From Burkholderiaceae bacterium (GTDB taxonomy: Bacteria > Pseudomonadota > Gammaproteobacteria > Burkholderiales > Burkholderiaceae_E), in the NCBI GenBank assembly GCA_024637395.1, contig JAGXFG010000007.1, forward strand, positions 1-34,701: a DNA stretch of 34,701 nt. The letters are read 5' to 3'. A program made the translations under genes and the position numbers. Position 1 is the stretch's first letter; every line of letters begins with the position of its first letter. Below the pieces are notes generated by a model that made no database searches, had not been told where the DNA came from, and was given only the letters and a program-made list of their open reading frames with translations. Positions 1 through 8,438 of this stretch are shown in pieces.

Positions 1-1292
1 CCTCGTTCATGCCCTGGCTGGTGGCGACCGCACTGATGCATTCGCTCTCGGTCACCGAGAAGCGCGGGGCCTTCAAGAGCTGGACCGTACTGCTGGCAAT
101 CATGGCGTTCAGCCTGAGCCTGCTGGGCACCTTCCTGGTCCGCTCGGGCGTGCTGACCTCGGTCCATGCCTTTGCCACCGACCCCGCCCGCGGCGTATTC
201 ATCCTCGCCTTCCTCGCGGTCGTGATCGGCGGTTCGCTGACGCTGTTTGCCTGGCGCGCGCCGACCATCGGCGTCGGCAACCGCTTCAGTACCTTGTCGC
301 GTGAATCATTCCTGCTCGCCAACAATATCCTGCTGGTGGTGGCGATGGCCGCGGTGCTGCTCGGCACCCTCTATCCGCTGGTGATCGACGCGCTGGGTCT
401 CGGCAAGATCTCGGTCGGCCCGCCCTACTTTGACTCGGTGTTCTATCCGTTGATGGCCCCCGCGCTGTTCCTGATGGCGCTTGGTCCGGTCACGCGCTGG
501 AAGCAGGCGCAACTGCCGGAGCTGACCGACCGCTTCAGGTGGGTGCTCGCCGTGGCGGTCATCGCCGCCCTGGTGGCGCCACTGGTCGCCAAACTCTCGG
601 GCCACGGCGACCTGGCGGTGCGCCCGCTGGTGAGCCTCGGGCTGGCCTTCGGCTTCTGGGTCGCGGCGGCCGTGATCGTCACCGTGCTCAACTCCCTGCG
701 CGACCGTAACGGCCGGCTGGCCATTGCCAGCGAAGCACGCAAGCAACCGGCGAGCGTCTGGGGCATGCACCTCGCGCACTTCGGCATCGCCGTCTTCGTG
801 CTCGGCGTCACCTTGGTCAAGAGCTACGAGATCGAGGGCGAGCACCGCATGGCGGTGGGCGACACCATCGCTACCGGCAGCTACAGCCTGCGCTTTGTCG
901 GCACCAAGCCGGTAGTGGGCCCGAACTACAAGGGCACGCGCGGGGTCTTCCAGCTCTACGACAGCACCACGCCGGCGGCCGACGCCAAGCCCATCGCCGT
1001 TATGTCACCGGAGAAGCGGACCTACACCGCTGGCGGCATGCCGATGACCGAGGCTGCGATCGATCGCAGCCTGGTCCGTGACGTCTACGTCGCAATGGGC
1101 GAAGAGGTCGGCGACGGAGCCTGGGTGGTGCGGGCGCAAATCAAGCCCTTCATCAACTGGATCTGGATCGGCTGGGTGTTCATGGCCATTGGCGGCGTGA
1201 CCGCGGCTTCCGACAAACGTTACCGTCGCGCCGGCCGTCAGCAACAGGCTGCAGCATTGTCCGCGGCGGCTCCGGCACCTGCCCAAGGCTAG
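1..1292 (+). CDS. ccmF: Cytochrome c maturation protein CcmF (5' end outside window)
   Basis: C-terminal two thirds of CcmF, the inner-membrane haem lyase core of System I cytochrome c biogenesis, which with CcmH ligates haem to apocytochrome CXXCH motifs in the periplasm. The frame is open to the left edge (reading Ser-Phe before Met-Pro-Trp-Leu), so the methionine at 9 is internal; about 427 codons are visible against roughly 650 for the family. Seen: a membrane-rich first half, the stretch SFMPWLVATALMHSLSVTEK typical of CcmF, a later transmembrane segment with WGMHLAHFGIAVFVLG whose histidines are of the kind that bind haem, then a periplasmic domain and a final transmembrane helix near WIWIGWVFMAIGG. 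The tryptophan-rich WWD region would lie upstream of the window. ccmG follows after 4 bases, so this is one operon. Very confident in the family. Confidence 0.96.
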   Translation, partial: SFMPWLVATALMHSLSVTEKRGAFKSWTVLLAIMAFSLSLLGTFLVRSGVLTSVHAFATDPARGVFILAFLAVVIGGSLTLFAWRAPTIGVGNRFSTLSRESFLLANNILLVVAMAAVLLGTLYPLVIDALGLGKISVGPPYFDSVFYPLMAPALFLMALGPVTRWKQAQLPELTDRFRWVLAVAVIAALVAPLVAKLSGHGDLAVRPLVSLGLAFGFWVAAAVIVTVLNSLRDRNGRLAIASEARKQPASVWGMHLAHFGIAVFVLGVTLVKSYEIEGEHRMAVGDTIATGSYSLRFVGTKPVVGPNYKGTRGVFQLYDSTTPAADAKPIAVMSPEKRTYTAGGMPMTEAAIDRSLVRDVYVAMGEEVGDGAWVVRAQIKPFINWIWIGWVFMAIGGVTAASDKRYRRAGRQQQAAALSAAAPAPAQG

Positions 1293-1296
1293 AACC

Positions 1297-1836
1297 ATGC
1301 GTGCGCTCAAGTTCCTGATCCCGCTGGCGGTCTTCATGGCGATCGCGGTGTTTCTCTATCGCGGACTGTCGCTCGACCCGCGCAAGCTGCCCTCGCCGCT
1401 GATCGACAAGCCGGCGCCCGCCTTCGTGCTCCCGCAACTGCACACCGACGGGCAGAGCTGGACTCCAGAGGCGATGCGCGGCAAGGTCTGGATGCTCAAC
1501 GTCTGGGGTTCGTGGTGCGCGGCCTGCGTCCAGGAACACCCGCTGCTCAACCAGCTCTCGGCCGGCAAGGTGGTGCCCATTGTCGGGCTGGCCTGGAAGG
1601 ACAAGCCGGAGGATTCGAAACGCTGGCTGCAGCGCTACGGTGATCCCTTTGTGATGGTGGTGTACGACCAGAAAGGCGGCACCCCGATCAACTATGGCGT
1701 CTACGGCGCCCCCGAGACCTTTGTGATCGACAAGCGCGGCATCATCCGCCACAAGCAGGTCGGCCCCTTCACTGCTGAAATCATCCGTGACGAACTGGTG
1801 CCGCTGATCGAGCGCCTCAACGGAGAGCCGGTATGA
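1297..1836 (+). CDS. ccmG: Thiol:disulfide interchange protein CcmG/DsbE
   Basis: 179-residue membrane-anchored periplasmic thioredoxin-like protein that reduces apocytochrome c or CcmH cysteines before haem attachment. Residues about 4-21 form an uncleaved N-terminal anchor; the thioredoxin fold follows, with the active site W-C-A-A-C (Cys74, Cys77) and the cis-proline loop GVYGAPETFVID expected of CcmG/ResA-type proteins. Many characterised CcmG proteins carry WCPTC or WCVPC, so the Ala-Ala pair is a mild variant that may shift redox potential (inference). It begins 4 bases after ccmF, and its last codons overlap the ccmH start (ATGA), indicating translational coupling. Confidence 0.95.
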   Translation: MRALKFLIPLAVFMAIAVFLYRGLSLDPRKLPSPLIDKPAPAFVLPQLHTDGQSWTPEAMRGKVWMLNVWGSWCAACVQEHPLLNQLSAGKVVPIVGLAWKDKPEDSKRWLQRYGDPFVMVVYDQKGGTPINYGVYGAPETFVIDKRGIIRHKQVGPFTAEIIRDELVPLIERLNGEPV

Positions 1837-2462
1837 ACGCGCGACGCGAATCGCCCGCGGAGGCGCTGATCGGGCGACGCGCCGCCCCGCCCCAGTCGGC
1901 TCGGCAACGGCTCCTGGCCGGCGCGCTGCTGGCGCTGACCCTGGCGATCGGCACAGTTTTGGCGCAGATGGACAACGCCTCGGCGCAGTCGGTCCCGGCA
2001 CCAGCTGCGGCTGCACCGTCCGCTGAAGCGGCCCAACCCGCCTCAGTCCTGCCGCCCGAAGAGGTCACGCGCCGGGTGAAGTCGCTGGAGAAGGAACTGC
2101 GCTGCCTGGTCTGCCAGAACCAGACGCTGGCCGACTCCAACGCTGACCTCGCCAAGGATCTCCGCGACCAGGTAGTTGACCAGGTCTCGCAGGGCAAGAG
2201 CGACGATGAGGTGAAGGCCTACCTGGTCGCCCGTTACGGCGATTTCGTGCTCTACCGGCCACCGTTCAAGCTGATGACGGTCGGCCTCTGGTTGGGGCCG
2301 TTCGCACTGCTGCTCGTCGGCGGCGTGATCTTCGTGATGATCCAGCGCCGCCAGCGTGCGCGCGGGAAGACCGCCGCCGGCACGGCTGCCGGCTCCGCCG
2401 ACCAAGCTGCTGCGGTTGCGAGCGACAAAGAACACGAGCGCGCCCGCAAGCTGCTCGACTGA
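1833..2462 (+). CDS. ccmH: Cytochrome c maturation protein CcmH
   Basis: 209-residue thiol-oxidoreductase subunit of the System I haem lyase. A hydrophobic N-terminal segment (about 27-45) acts as signal or anchor. The periplasmic CcmH domain then carries the hallmark LRCLVCQNQ (Cys91, Cys94), the acidic/helical DLRDQVVDQV stretch and ARYGDFVLYRPP, followed by a transmembrane helix at about 147-170 and a basic cytoplasmic tail. The start overlaps the ccmG stop by 4 bases. The tail ends without a TPR/CcmI region, and the next genes lie on the opposite strand. A ccmI gene, often directly downstream, is therefore absent here and must be elsewhere or dispensable. Confidence 0.95.
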   Translation: MNARRESPAEALIGRRAAPPQSARQRLLAGALLALTLAIGTVLAQMDNASAQSVPAPAAAAPSAEAAQPASVLPPEEVTRRVKSLEKELRCLVCQNQTLADSNADLAKDLRDQVVDQVSQGKSDDEVKAYLVARYGDFVLYRPPFKLMTVGLWLGPFALLLVGGVIFVMIQRRQRARGKTAAGTAAGSADQAAAVASDKEHERARKLLD

Positions 2463-2470
2463 ACCTCTCC

Positions 2471-2519
2471 GGCGCGCCGCCGACCTCTCAGCCGGCGCGC
2501 CGCCCTGCGGTGGCGCGCC
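2471..2519. repeat. Three copies of GGCGCGCC between convergent ccmH and dctM
   Basis: The 57 bases between the ccmH stop and the dctM stop contain the 8-bp palindrome GGCGCGCC at 2471-2478, 2494-2501 and 2512-2519; the first two share the longer context CCGGCGCGCCGCC. Because the unit is self-complementary, any two copies can pair to form a GC-rich stem. The location, between convergent operons, suits a bidirectional transcription end, but there is no T tract, so intrinsic termination is uncertain. Confidence 0.45.
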
Positions 2520-3827
2520 CTAGCCCATTACCCGCTGCGGCAGCCAGGTAGCGATCTCGGGGAACAGGCACAGCAACACGATCGCCAGGATCATGCACAG
2601 CATGAACGGGAAGGCGCCGCGCAGGATCGTTCCCAGCGAGACGTCGGGCGTGATGCCGTTGATCACGAACAGGTTCAGGCCCACTGGCGGGGTGATCAGC
2701 CCAAGCTCCATGTTGATGGTCAGGATGACCCCAAACCAGATCGGGTCGAAGCCCAGCGCCGTGATGACCGGCATCAGGATCGGCGTGGTCATCAGGATGA
2801 TCGCCGCCGGCGGCAGGAAGCAACCGGCCACCAGCAGCATGACGTTGATCGCCAGCAGCACCAGCCAGCGGTTGACCTGCATGTCGGCGATCGACGCGGC
2901 AACCGCCTGCGTGACCTGCAGCGACGACATCATGTAGCCGAACAGGATCGAGGTGCCGATGATCATCAGCAGCATGCCCGATTCACGCAGGCCGTCGCGC
3001 ACTATCACCCACAGGTCCTCGGGCCGCCAGACGCGGTAGATCACGATCACCATCGCGAGGCAGAGCGCCGCGCCGACGCCGGCCGCCTCGGACGGCGTTG
3101 CGATGCCGCCATAGAGCGCGTAGACCACGCCCACGATCACCGCGATGAAGGGCAACAGGCGCGGCAGCAGCTCGAGCTTTTCCTTGAGCGAATAGATGCG
3201 GTCCTGGTCGACCAGCCGGGTACCGCGTTTCCAGCTCAGCAACAGCGCCCAGCCCATGAACAGCGCCATCAGCAGCAGCCCGGGCAGGATTCCGGCAATG
3301 AACAGCCGGCCGATCGAGGTCTCGGAGGCGATGCCATAGAGGATCATCGTGATGCTCGGGGGGATCAGGATGCCGAGCGTCCCGCCGGCGGCGATCGCGC
3401 CGGTGGCAAGGTCGGCGTCGTAGCCGCGCTTGCGCATCTCCGGAATGCCCATCTTGCCGATCGCCGCGCAGGTCGCGGGCGATGAGCCGGTCAGCGCCGC
3501 GAACAGCGCGCACGCGCCGATATTGCTGATCACCAGCGAACCCGGAATGCGATGCAGCCAGCGCGCCAGTGCCTCGTAGAGATCGCTGCCAGCGCGTGAC
3601 GACGCGACCGCCGCGCCCATGATCACGAACATCGGCAGCGACACCAGCGTGAAGTCGCTCAGGCCGGCGAATACGGTCTCGGGCACGAAGTTGACGCTGT
3701 TCCAGCCATCGAAGATCACCATGAAGAGCAGTGCCACCGCCCCCATGCCAAATGCGATCGGTATCCCGGTGGCGAGTACCACGGTGGTCACCGCGAAGAT
3801 CAACAGTCCAATGACCAGCGGGCTCAT
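2520..3827 (-). CDS. dctM: TRAP transporter large permease, DctM family (system 1)
   Basis: 435-residue inner-membrane protein, the ion-coupled channel subunit of a tripartite ATP-independent periplasmic transporter. Seen: alternating hydrophobic helices throughout, with the family signatures LGILIPPSITMILYGI, a second half with GLITPPVGLNLFVING, and the GSSPATCAAIGKMGIPEM loop. The frame remains open further upstream, but the start chosen (MSPLVIG) fits the DctM N-terminus and overlaps the dctQ stop by 4 bases (3824-3827). It is last in a dctP-dctQ-dctM operon. Substrate cannot be read from this subunit. Confidence 0.95.
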   Translation of the reverse strand: MSPLVIGLLIFAVTTVVLATGIPIAFGMGAVALLFMVIFDGWNSVNFVPETVFAGLSDFTLVSLPMFVIMGAAVASSRAGSDLYEALARWLHRIPGSLVISNIGACALFAALTGSSPATCAAIGKMGIPEMRKRGYDADLATGAIAAGGTLGILIPPSITMILYGIASETSIGRLFIAGILPGLLLMALFMGWALLLSWKRGTRLVDQDRIYSLKEKLELLPRLLPFIAVIVGVVYALYGGIATPSEAAGVGAALCLAMVIVIYRVWRPEDLWVIVRDGLRESGMLLMIIGTSILFGYMMSSLQVTQAVAASIADMQVNRWLVLLAINVMLLVAGCFLPPAAIILMTTPILMPVITALGFDPIWFGVILTINMELGLITPPVGLNLFVINGITPDVSLGTILRGAFPFMLCMILAIVLLCLFPEIATWLPQRVMG

Positions 3828-4357
3828 TGCGACGGTTCCTCGTTCCAGCCCAGCGGCAGGCCGCGGTGGGTATAGAGCATCCAGATCTCGGCGATCAGTT
3901 TCAGGCACAGCAGGCCCAGCCCGACCGGCACCGACAGGAACGGAATCCACATCCGGGCCGCCCAGATCGATGGCGTGGTCTGGCCGGTCACGAACGCCTC
4001 ATGCCACCAGGGAACTGCGGCATACAGGAACAGGCCGCAGAACGCCAGTGCGATCAGGTGCCCGCTCAGGAGCAGCAAACGCCGCGCCCGGGCGCCCAGT
4101 AACAGCGGCAGCACATCCACGGCCACATGGCCGCGGGTGTGCAGGATGTAGGGCGCGCCCAGGAACGTGGCGGCGATGATCGCGAAGGTGACGAACTCGG
4201 TCTGCCAGATCGATGACTCGCCGAGTACGCTCCGCACGAACACCATCTGGCAGACCACGCCGACCGACAACAGGATCATCCCGGCGGCGATCACTCCCAA
4301 CAGTCGGGTCACCGCGTTGACCGCGGTGATCCACAGCGGCAGCCGTCTACTTGACAC
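3824..4357 (-). CDS. dctQ: TRAP transporter small permease, DctQ family (system 1)
   Basis: 177-residue integral membrane protein with four predicted helices, the small subunit that pairs with DctM in a TRAP transporter. Typical DctQ landmarks are visible: the conserved WQTEFVTFAIIAATFLGAPY segment after helix 2, HTRGHVAVDVL in the loop, and a proline/tryptophan-containing helix 4. The best start is a GTG at 4355-4357, which overlaps the end of dctP by 11 bases; the gene also overlaps dctM by 4 bases, so all three are translationally coupled. Confidence 0.92.
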   Translation of the reverse strand: MSSRRLPLWITAVNAVTRLLGVIAAGMILLSVGVVCQMVFVRSVLGESSIWQTEFVTFAIIAATFLGAPYILHTRGHVAVDVLPLLLGARARRLLLLSGHLIALAFCGLFLYAAVPWWHEAFVTGQTTPSIWAARMWIPFLSVPVGLGLLCLKLIAEIWMLYTHRGLPLGWNEEPSQ

Positions 4358-5351
4358 TCAAGGCCTTGTCGATGAGTTCCTTGCCGCCTGGAACCTTGTC
4401 GGCGAACATCTTGTACGACGTCTTCTGGGCGACCGCGCGCCAGGCGTCGGCTTCAGCATCGCTCATCGTGACGACCTCGACCTTGTTAGCCTTGAAAGTC
4501 GCGACCAACTTGTCGTCGAGTTTCTTCGACTCGCTCTCGAAATAGGTCTCGGCCTTTGCCGAGGCCGCCATCAGCGCCTTCTTCTGGTCGTCGTTCAGCT
4601 TGTCCCAGCTACGCTTGGAGATCAGCACCGGTTCGTACATGAACCACAGCGCGTTGTCGCCGGGAGCGGTGATGCACTTGACCTGCTCGTAGAGACGGAA
4701 CGATACGAAGCTCCCGGACGAGGTGTCGGTGGCCTGGATCACGCCCTGCTGCATCGCGTTGTAGACCTCGTTGGACGGGATCGAGACCACCGACGCGCCC
4801 GCGCCGGCCCACATCTGCGCAAAAGTGGCGCCGGCCGATCGGACCTTCAGGCCGGCGGCATCTTCCGGCTTGAGGATGCACTTTTCCTTGCCGCCAAAGG
4901 CACCGGCCAGCCACGCGTCGGCCAGCACCTTGACGCCGGCCTGCTCAACGATCGCCTTGATGTCCTTCAGGAACGCCGAGTCGTTGATGCGCCGCGCGTG
5001 GGCGTGGCTCTTGACGAGGCCGGGCATCAAGGTCGCGCCGAACTGTGGGTGGAAGCCCGACGCGTAATCGAGCGGGAACGACGTCATGTCGATCTGCCCG
5101 TTGAGCATTGCCTTCCATTGCTCCTTCGCCTTGACCAGGCTGGAGCCGGGGAAAACCTTGATTTCGAGTCCAACTTTGGCGGCGGCGACTTCACGGGCAA
5201 TCATCTGCACCATCTCGTCGCGCACGTCGCCCTTGCCGCCGGGGAACTGATGGGAAGCCTTCAGCGTGACATCGTCAGCAAGAGCGCTCGCCAGTGGAAC
5301 TGCTGCCGCCAGCAGCACGCCAATTACTTTGGTAGCTCGTAAAAGCCTCAT
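4347..5351 (-). CDS. dctP: TRAP transporter substrate-binding protein, DctP family (system 1)
   Basis: 334-residue periplasmic binding protein that captures an organic acid and delivers it to DctQM. Start 5351 was chosen because a GGAG sequence lies 8-11 bases upstream; a second ATG at 5366 overlaps that ribosome binding site. Residues 1-25 form a Sec signal peptide ending Ala-Leu-Ala before Asp-Asp. The mature protein begins with DVTLKASHQFPGG and contains GLKVRSAGATFAQM, whose arginine normally salt-bridges the substrate carboxylate, and IPSNEVYNAMQQGVIQATDT, a standard DctP segment. It is first in its operon. The ligand is not identifiable by eye, but is expected to be a carboxylate. Confidence 0.95.
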   Translation of the reverse strand: MRLLRATKVIGVLLAAAVPLASALADDVTLKASHQFPGGKGDVRDEMVQMIAREVAAAKVGLEIKVFPGSSLVKAKEQWKAMLNGQIDMTSFPLDYASGFHPQFGATLMPGLVKSHAHARRINDSAFLKDIKAIVEQAGVKVLADAWLAGAFGGKEKCILKPEDAAGLKVRSAGATFAQMWAGAGASVVSIPSNEVYNAMQQGVIQATDTSSGSFVSFRLYEQVKCITAPGDNALWFMYEPVLISKRSWDKLNDDQKKALMAASAKAETYFESESKKLDDKLVATFKANKVEVVTMSDAEADAWRAVAQKTSYKMFADKVPGGKELIDKALSVK

Positions 5352-5514
5352 CGGGTTTGTCTCCATTGATGGTGGTTCACCCACGCAGGTCAGGACGCCC
5401 GCGCAGCTTGACCGTCTTCCGGGATTTCTTAGGTTGAATCCCAATAGTTCTAACGGTCACAAGCCGAAGTAGACGGGATAGGGCACGGGTCAGTCAAGGC
5501 GGAGATTCCGCAAG

Positions 5515-5533
5515 TGCCGGTTGGCCCCCGGCA
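5515..5533 (-). terminator. Weak hairpin after isoaspartyl peptidase gene
   Basis: TGCCGG (5515-5520) and CCGGCA (5528-5533) form a perfect 6-bp stem with a 7-base loop, 9 bases after the stop of the minus-strand peptidase gene and upstream of dctP on the same strand. There is no T run after it, so an intrinsic terminator is only possible. The rest of 5352-5542 would hold the dctP promoter; no convincing -35/-10 pair was seen. Confidence 0.3.
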
Positions 5534-5542
5534 GGAGCGCCG

Positions 5543-6499
5543 CTAGCCGCCGGCGCGATGCACCTGCGCGTGGGTCGCGACCCAGGCCGCGCCATCAGCG
5601 CCGATCCAGCCCCGCGCCATGCCGTTGGTGTTGAACGGCGCGACCACCGTTGCTGCGGCGTCGAGCGCGATCATCCCGGCGCCGATGCCATACCCGGAAA
5701 GCTCTTTGAAGATCATCGCATTGGTCGCCTCTTCCAGTCCCTGGCCGGCGTAGCGCAGGCGCGCCGCGATCTCGTGAGCCGCCACGTGGCGGATGAAGAT
5801 TTCCCCCTGCCCGGTGCACGACACCGCGCACAAGCCGTTGGCGGCGTAGGTGCCGGCGCCGATGATCGGGCTGTCACCAATCCGTCCCGGAGCCTTGTTG
5901 TTGAAGCCGCCGGTCGAAGTCGCTGCCGCCAGGTTGCCGGCGCGATCGAGCGCCACCGCGCCGACCGTGCCGTGGCGCTGGGCTTCGCTGGCCTGGGCGC
6001 TGGTACCGGCCAATTCGCGGGCCTGCAGCGCGGCCAGCGCCTCACGCCGCTGGGCAGTGGTGAAGTAGCTGTTGGGCACGGGTGCCATCCCGCAGCGTTC
6101 GGCGAACTGGTCGGCGGCGGCCCCGCAGATCAGCACGCAATCGCTCTGCTCCATCACGGCGCGTGCCGCGCGCACCGGATTGCGGATCGTGCGCACCGCA
6201 CAGACCGCGCCGGCGCGCAGGTCGCTGCCGTCCATGATCGCCGCATCCAGTTCGTGCTCGCCCGCGGCGTTGAGCGCCGCGCCGTGGCCGGAGTTGAAGT
6301 GCTCGCTGTCCTCCATCACCACCACCGCGGCTTCGACCGCATCGAGCGCGCTGCCGCCGAGGCTGAGCACCCGCCACCCCGCCTGCAGCGAGTCGTTGAG
6401 CGCGGCGCGCACCTCGGCCCAGTGTTGCGGGTTCCTGAGTTCCTCCTCGAGCGTGCCGCAGCCGCCGTGGATGCCGATGGCAATCGGGTTCTGGTTCAT
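5543..6499 (-). CDS. iaaA: Isoaspartyl peptidase / L-asparaginase (Ntn-hydrolase)
   Basis: 318-residue plant-type asparaginase of the N-terminal nucleophile hydrolase superfamily. These enzymes self-cleave into alpha and beta subunits and hydrolyse isoaspartyl dipeptides or L-asparagine in the cytoplasm. Seen: N-terminal IGIHGGCGT, the conserved FNSGHGAALNAAGEHELDAA region, and the autocleavage site HGTVGAVALD, making Thr178 the nucleophile. It is followed by STGGFNNKAPGRIGDSPIIG and GAGTYA, and by SCTGQGEIFIR, the oxyanion/substrate loop. Length matches the E. coli IaaA class. The gene is monocistronic and divergent from prfC. An AGG sits about 14 bases before the ATG, so the start is acceptable but not strongly supported. 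Confidence 0.94.
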   Translation of the reverse strand: MNQNPIAIGIHGGCGTLEEELRNPQHWAEVRAALNDSLQAGWRVLSLGGSALDAVEAAVVVMEDSEHFNSGHGAALNAAGEHELDAAIMDGSDLRAGAVCAVRTIRNPVRAARAVMEQSDCVLICGAAADQFAERCGMAPVPNSYFTTAQRREALAALQARELAGTSAQASEAQRHGTVGAVALDRAGNLAAATSTGGFNNKAPGRIGDSPIIGAGTYAANGLCAVSCTGQGEIFIRHVAAHEIAARLRYAGQGLEEATNAMIFKELSGYGIGAGMIALDAAATVVAPFNTNGMARGWIGADGAAWVATHAQVHRAGG

Positions 6500-6666
6500 C
6501 GCGTTGTTGACCTGGGGTCGTGGGCCTGGGTGACGCCAGTCTGCGGCAGGTGCGCTCTCGAAGGCAAGCGCTCGTCAGCCCGATCGAGCCCGGTGATCCC
6601 AAATGCCTTAAAATCGCTGGTTGTGACGGTTTTGGCCGTCCCCGACCCCCTCTTTAAGTGACAGCC
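6500..6666. promoter_or_regulatory. Divergent intergenic region, iaaA / prfC
   Basis: 167 bases that must hold both divergent promoters. A TAAAAT hexamer (about 6610-6615) is a possible -10 for prfC without a good -35. A short dyad GACGG (6625-6629) / CCGTC (6636-6640) with a 6-base loop lies in what would be the prfC leader. No ribosomal or riboswitch motif was recognised. Confidence 0.3.
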
Positions 6667-8277
6667 ATGAACCTGGCCCAGGAAGTCGCCCGCCGGCGCA
6701 CCTTCGCCATCATCTCGCACCCTGACGCTGGCAAGACCACGCTCACCGAAAAGCTGCTGCTGTTCGCGGGCGCGATCCACATCGCCGGCAGCGTCAAGGC
6801 CCGCAAGGCCAGCCGCCACGCGACCTCGGACTGGATGGAGATCGAGAAGCAGCGCGGCATCTCGGTGGCCAGCTCGGTCATGCAGATGGAATACCGCGAC
6901 TGCGTGATCAACCTGCTCGACACCCCCGGCCACCAGGACTTTTCCGAGGACACCTACCGGGTGCTGACCGCGGTCGACGCCGCGCTGATGGTGATCGACG
7001 CCGCCAATGGCGTCGAGCCCCAGACGCTGCGCCTGCTGCAGGTCTGCCGGGCGCGCAACACGCCGATCATCACCTTCGTCAACAAGCTCGACCGCGAGGT
7101 CCAGGAGCCGCTCGACCTGTTGGACGAGATCGAGCGCACGCTGGGCATGGAGGTGGTGCCGTTTGTCTGGCCGGTAGGCATGGGCAAGCGCTTCCGCGGC
7201 GTATTCGACATGGTCAACGACCGGATGCGGGTGTTCCGCGCCGGCAGCGACCGCCATCGCGATGACGACGACATGCTCAGCGGCATCGACAATCCGCTGC
7301 TCGCCGAGCGCTTCGGCGCCGAGTTCGCGCAGGCCCGCCAGGAGATCGAACTGCTTACCGGCGCGTCACCGGCCTTCGACCGCCAGGCCTTCCTCGAGGG
7401 CCGCCAGACGCCGATGTTCTTCGGTTCGGCGATCAACAACTTCGGCGTGCGCGAAGTGCTCGAGGCCTTGGTCGACCTGGCGCCGCACCCCGCGCCGCGC
7501 GCCGCCACCGAACGCGTCGTCGCCCCCGACGAACCAACCTTCAGCGGCGTCGTCTTCAAGATCCAGGCCAACATGGATCCCGCCCACCGCGACCGGATCG
7601 CCTTCGTGCGCGTCTGCTCCGGGAAATTCGATCGCGGCATGCGCCTGCGCGTAACCCGTTCGGGCAAGGAGATCAGGCCCGGCAACGTGGTCTCGTTCCT
7701 GTCGCAGCGCCGCGAACTGCTCGACGAGGCCTACGCCGGCGACATCATCGGCATTCCCAACCACGGCACCCTGCAACTCGGCGATACGCTGACCGAGGGC
7801 GAGGTGCTGCACTACACCGGACTGCCGTTCTTCGCGCCGGAGATGTTCCAGAGCGTCGAGGTGGCCGATCCGCTGCGCGTCAAGCAGCTGCGCACGGGAC
7901 TGATCCAGCTCGGCGAGGAAGGCGCGATCCAGGTGTTTCGCCCCGCCACCGGCGGCTCGATGCTGCTCGGCGCCGTCGGCCAGCTCCAGTTCGAAGTCGT
8001 CGCGCACCGGCTGCGCACCGAGTACGGCGCCGAGGCGCGGATGGTCCCGTCACGCTTTCGGATGGCGCGCTGGATCACCTGCGACGATCCCCACGAACTG
8101 CAGCGTTTCATCGATGCCCATTCCCACAATATCGCCTACGACGCGGTCGACGCACCGGCCTTCCTGGTGCCCTACGCGGCCGAGTTGCAGATCGCGCAGA
8201 ATCGCTGGAAGAAGATCCAGTTCCACGCGCTGCGCGAGCACGCCGGGCTGATGTTCCACGGCGGGAATTCGGTTTAG
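6667..8277 (+). CDS. prfC: Peptide chain release factor 3 (RF3)
   Basis: 536-residue translational GTPase that recycles RF1/RF2 from the ribosome after peptide release and aids post-peptidyl quality control. Seen: N-terminal AQEVARRRTFAIISHPDAG with the P-loop HPDAGKTT, switch II DTPGHQDF, the guanine-specificity motif NKLDRE, then EF-G-like domains II and III ending in the RF3-type C-terminus (PYAAELQIAQNRWKKIQF). ATG at 6667 was chosen because RF3 proteins begin a few residues before AQEV; an in-frame GTG at 6658 would add only three residues, and neither has a strong Shine-Dalgarno. It stands alone as a transcription unit. Family assignment is secure. Confidence 0.97.
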   Translation: MNLAQEVARRRTFAIISHPDAGKTTLTEKLLLFAGAIHIAGSVKARKASRHATSDWMEIEKQRGISVASSVMQMEYRDCVINLLDTPGHQDFSEDTYRVLTAVDAALMVIDAANGVEPQTLRLLQVCRARNTPIITFVNKLDREVQEPLDLLDEIERTLGMEVVPFVWPVGMGKRFRGVFDMVNDRMRVFRAGSDRHRDDDDMLSGIDNPLLAERFGAEFAQARQEIELLTGASPAFDRQAFLEGRQTPMFFGSAINNFGVREVLEALVDLAPHPAPRAATERVVAPDEPTFSGVVFKIQANMDPAHRDRIAFVRVCSGKFDRGMRLRVTRSGKEIRPGNVVSFLSQRRELLDEAYAGDIIGIPNHGTLQLGDTLTEGEVLHYTGLPFFAPEMFQSVEVADPLRVKQLRTGLIQLGEEGAIQVFRPATGGSMLLGAVGQLQFEVVAHRLRTEYGAEARMVPSRFRMARWITCDDPHELQRFIDAHSHNIAYDAVDAPAFLVPYAAELQIAQNRWKKIQFHALREHAGLMFHGGNSV

Positions 8278-8438
8278 ACGGGGCTCGCTGGAGCCCTCGT
8301 CTGGCTGACCGCGACGGCGGCGGCAGCCAGGGCGGCCCACGACAGCTCGCCGGCGCAGAAGACCGCGATCACGACGATGGCACCGAGGTCGTCAAAGATC
8401 GCGACGCTCGGCAGGAAGTCATTGAGCGCCGCCGGCAC
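8274..8438 (-). pseudogene. NhaA Na+/H+ antiporter remnant
   Basis: On the minus strand, 54 codons starting at GTG 8438 and ending at TAA 8274-8276 read VPAALNDFLPSVAIFDDLG and continue AIVVIAVFCAGELSWAAL before a low-complexity Ala/Val run. This matches the helix IV-V region of NhaA antiporters, including the adjacent Asp-Asp pair (Asp163/Asp164 in E. coli) needed for ion transport. An in-frame stop lies three codons upstream of the GTG, so there is no full-length gene: NhaA is about 390 residues. Its left end overlaps the prfC stop and its right end overlaps the 3' end of the MFS gene in another frame, marking a rearrangement scar. It is almost certainly non-functional. Confidence 0.75.
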
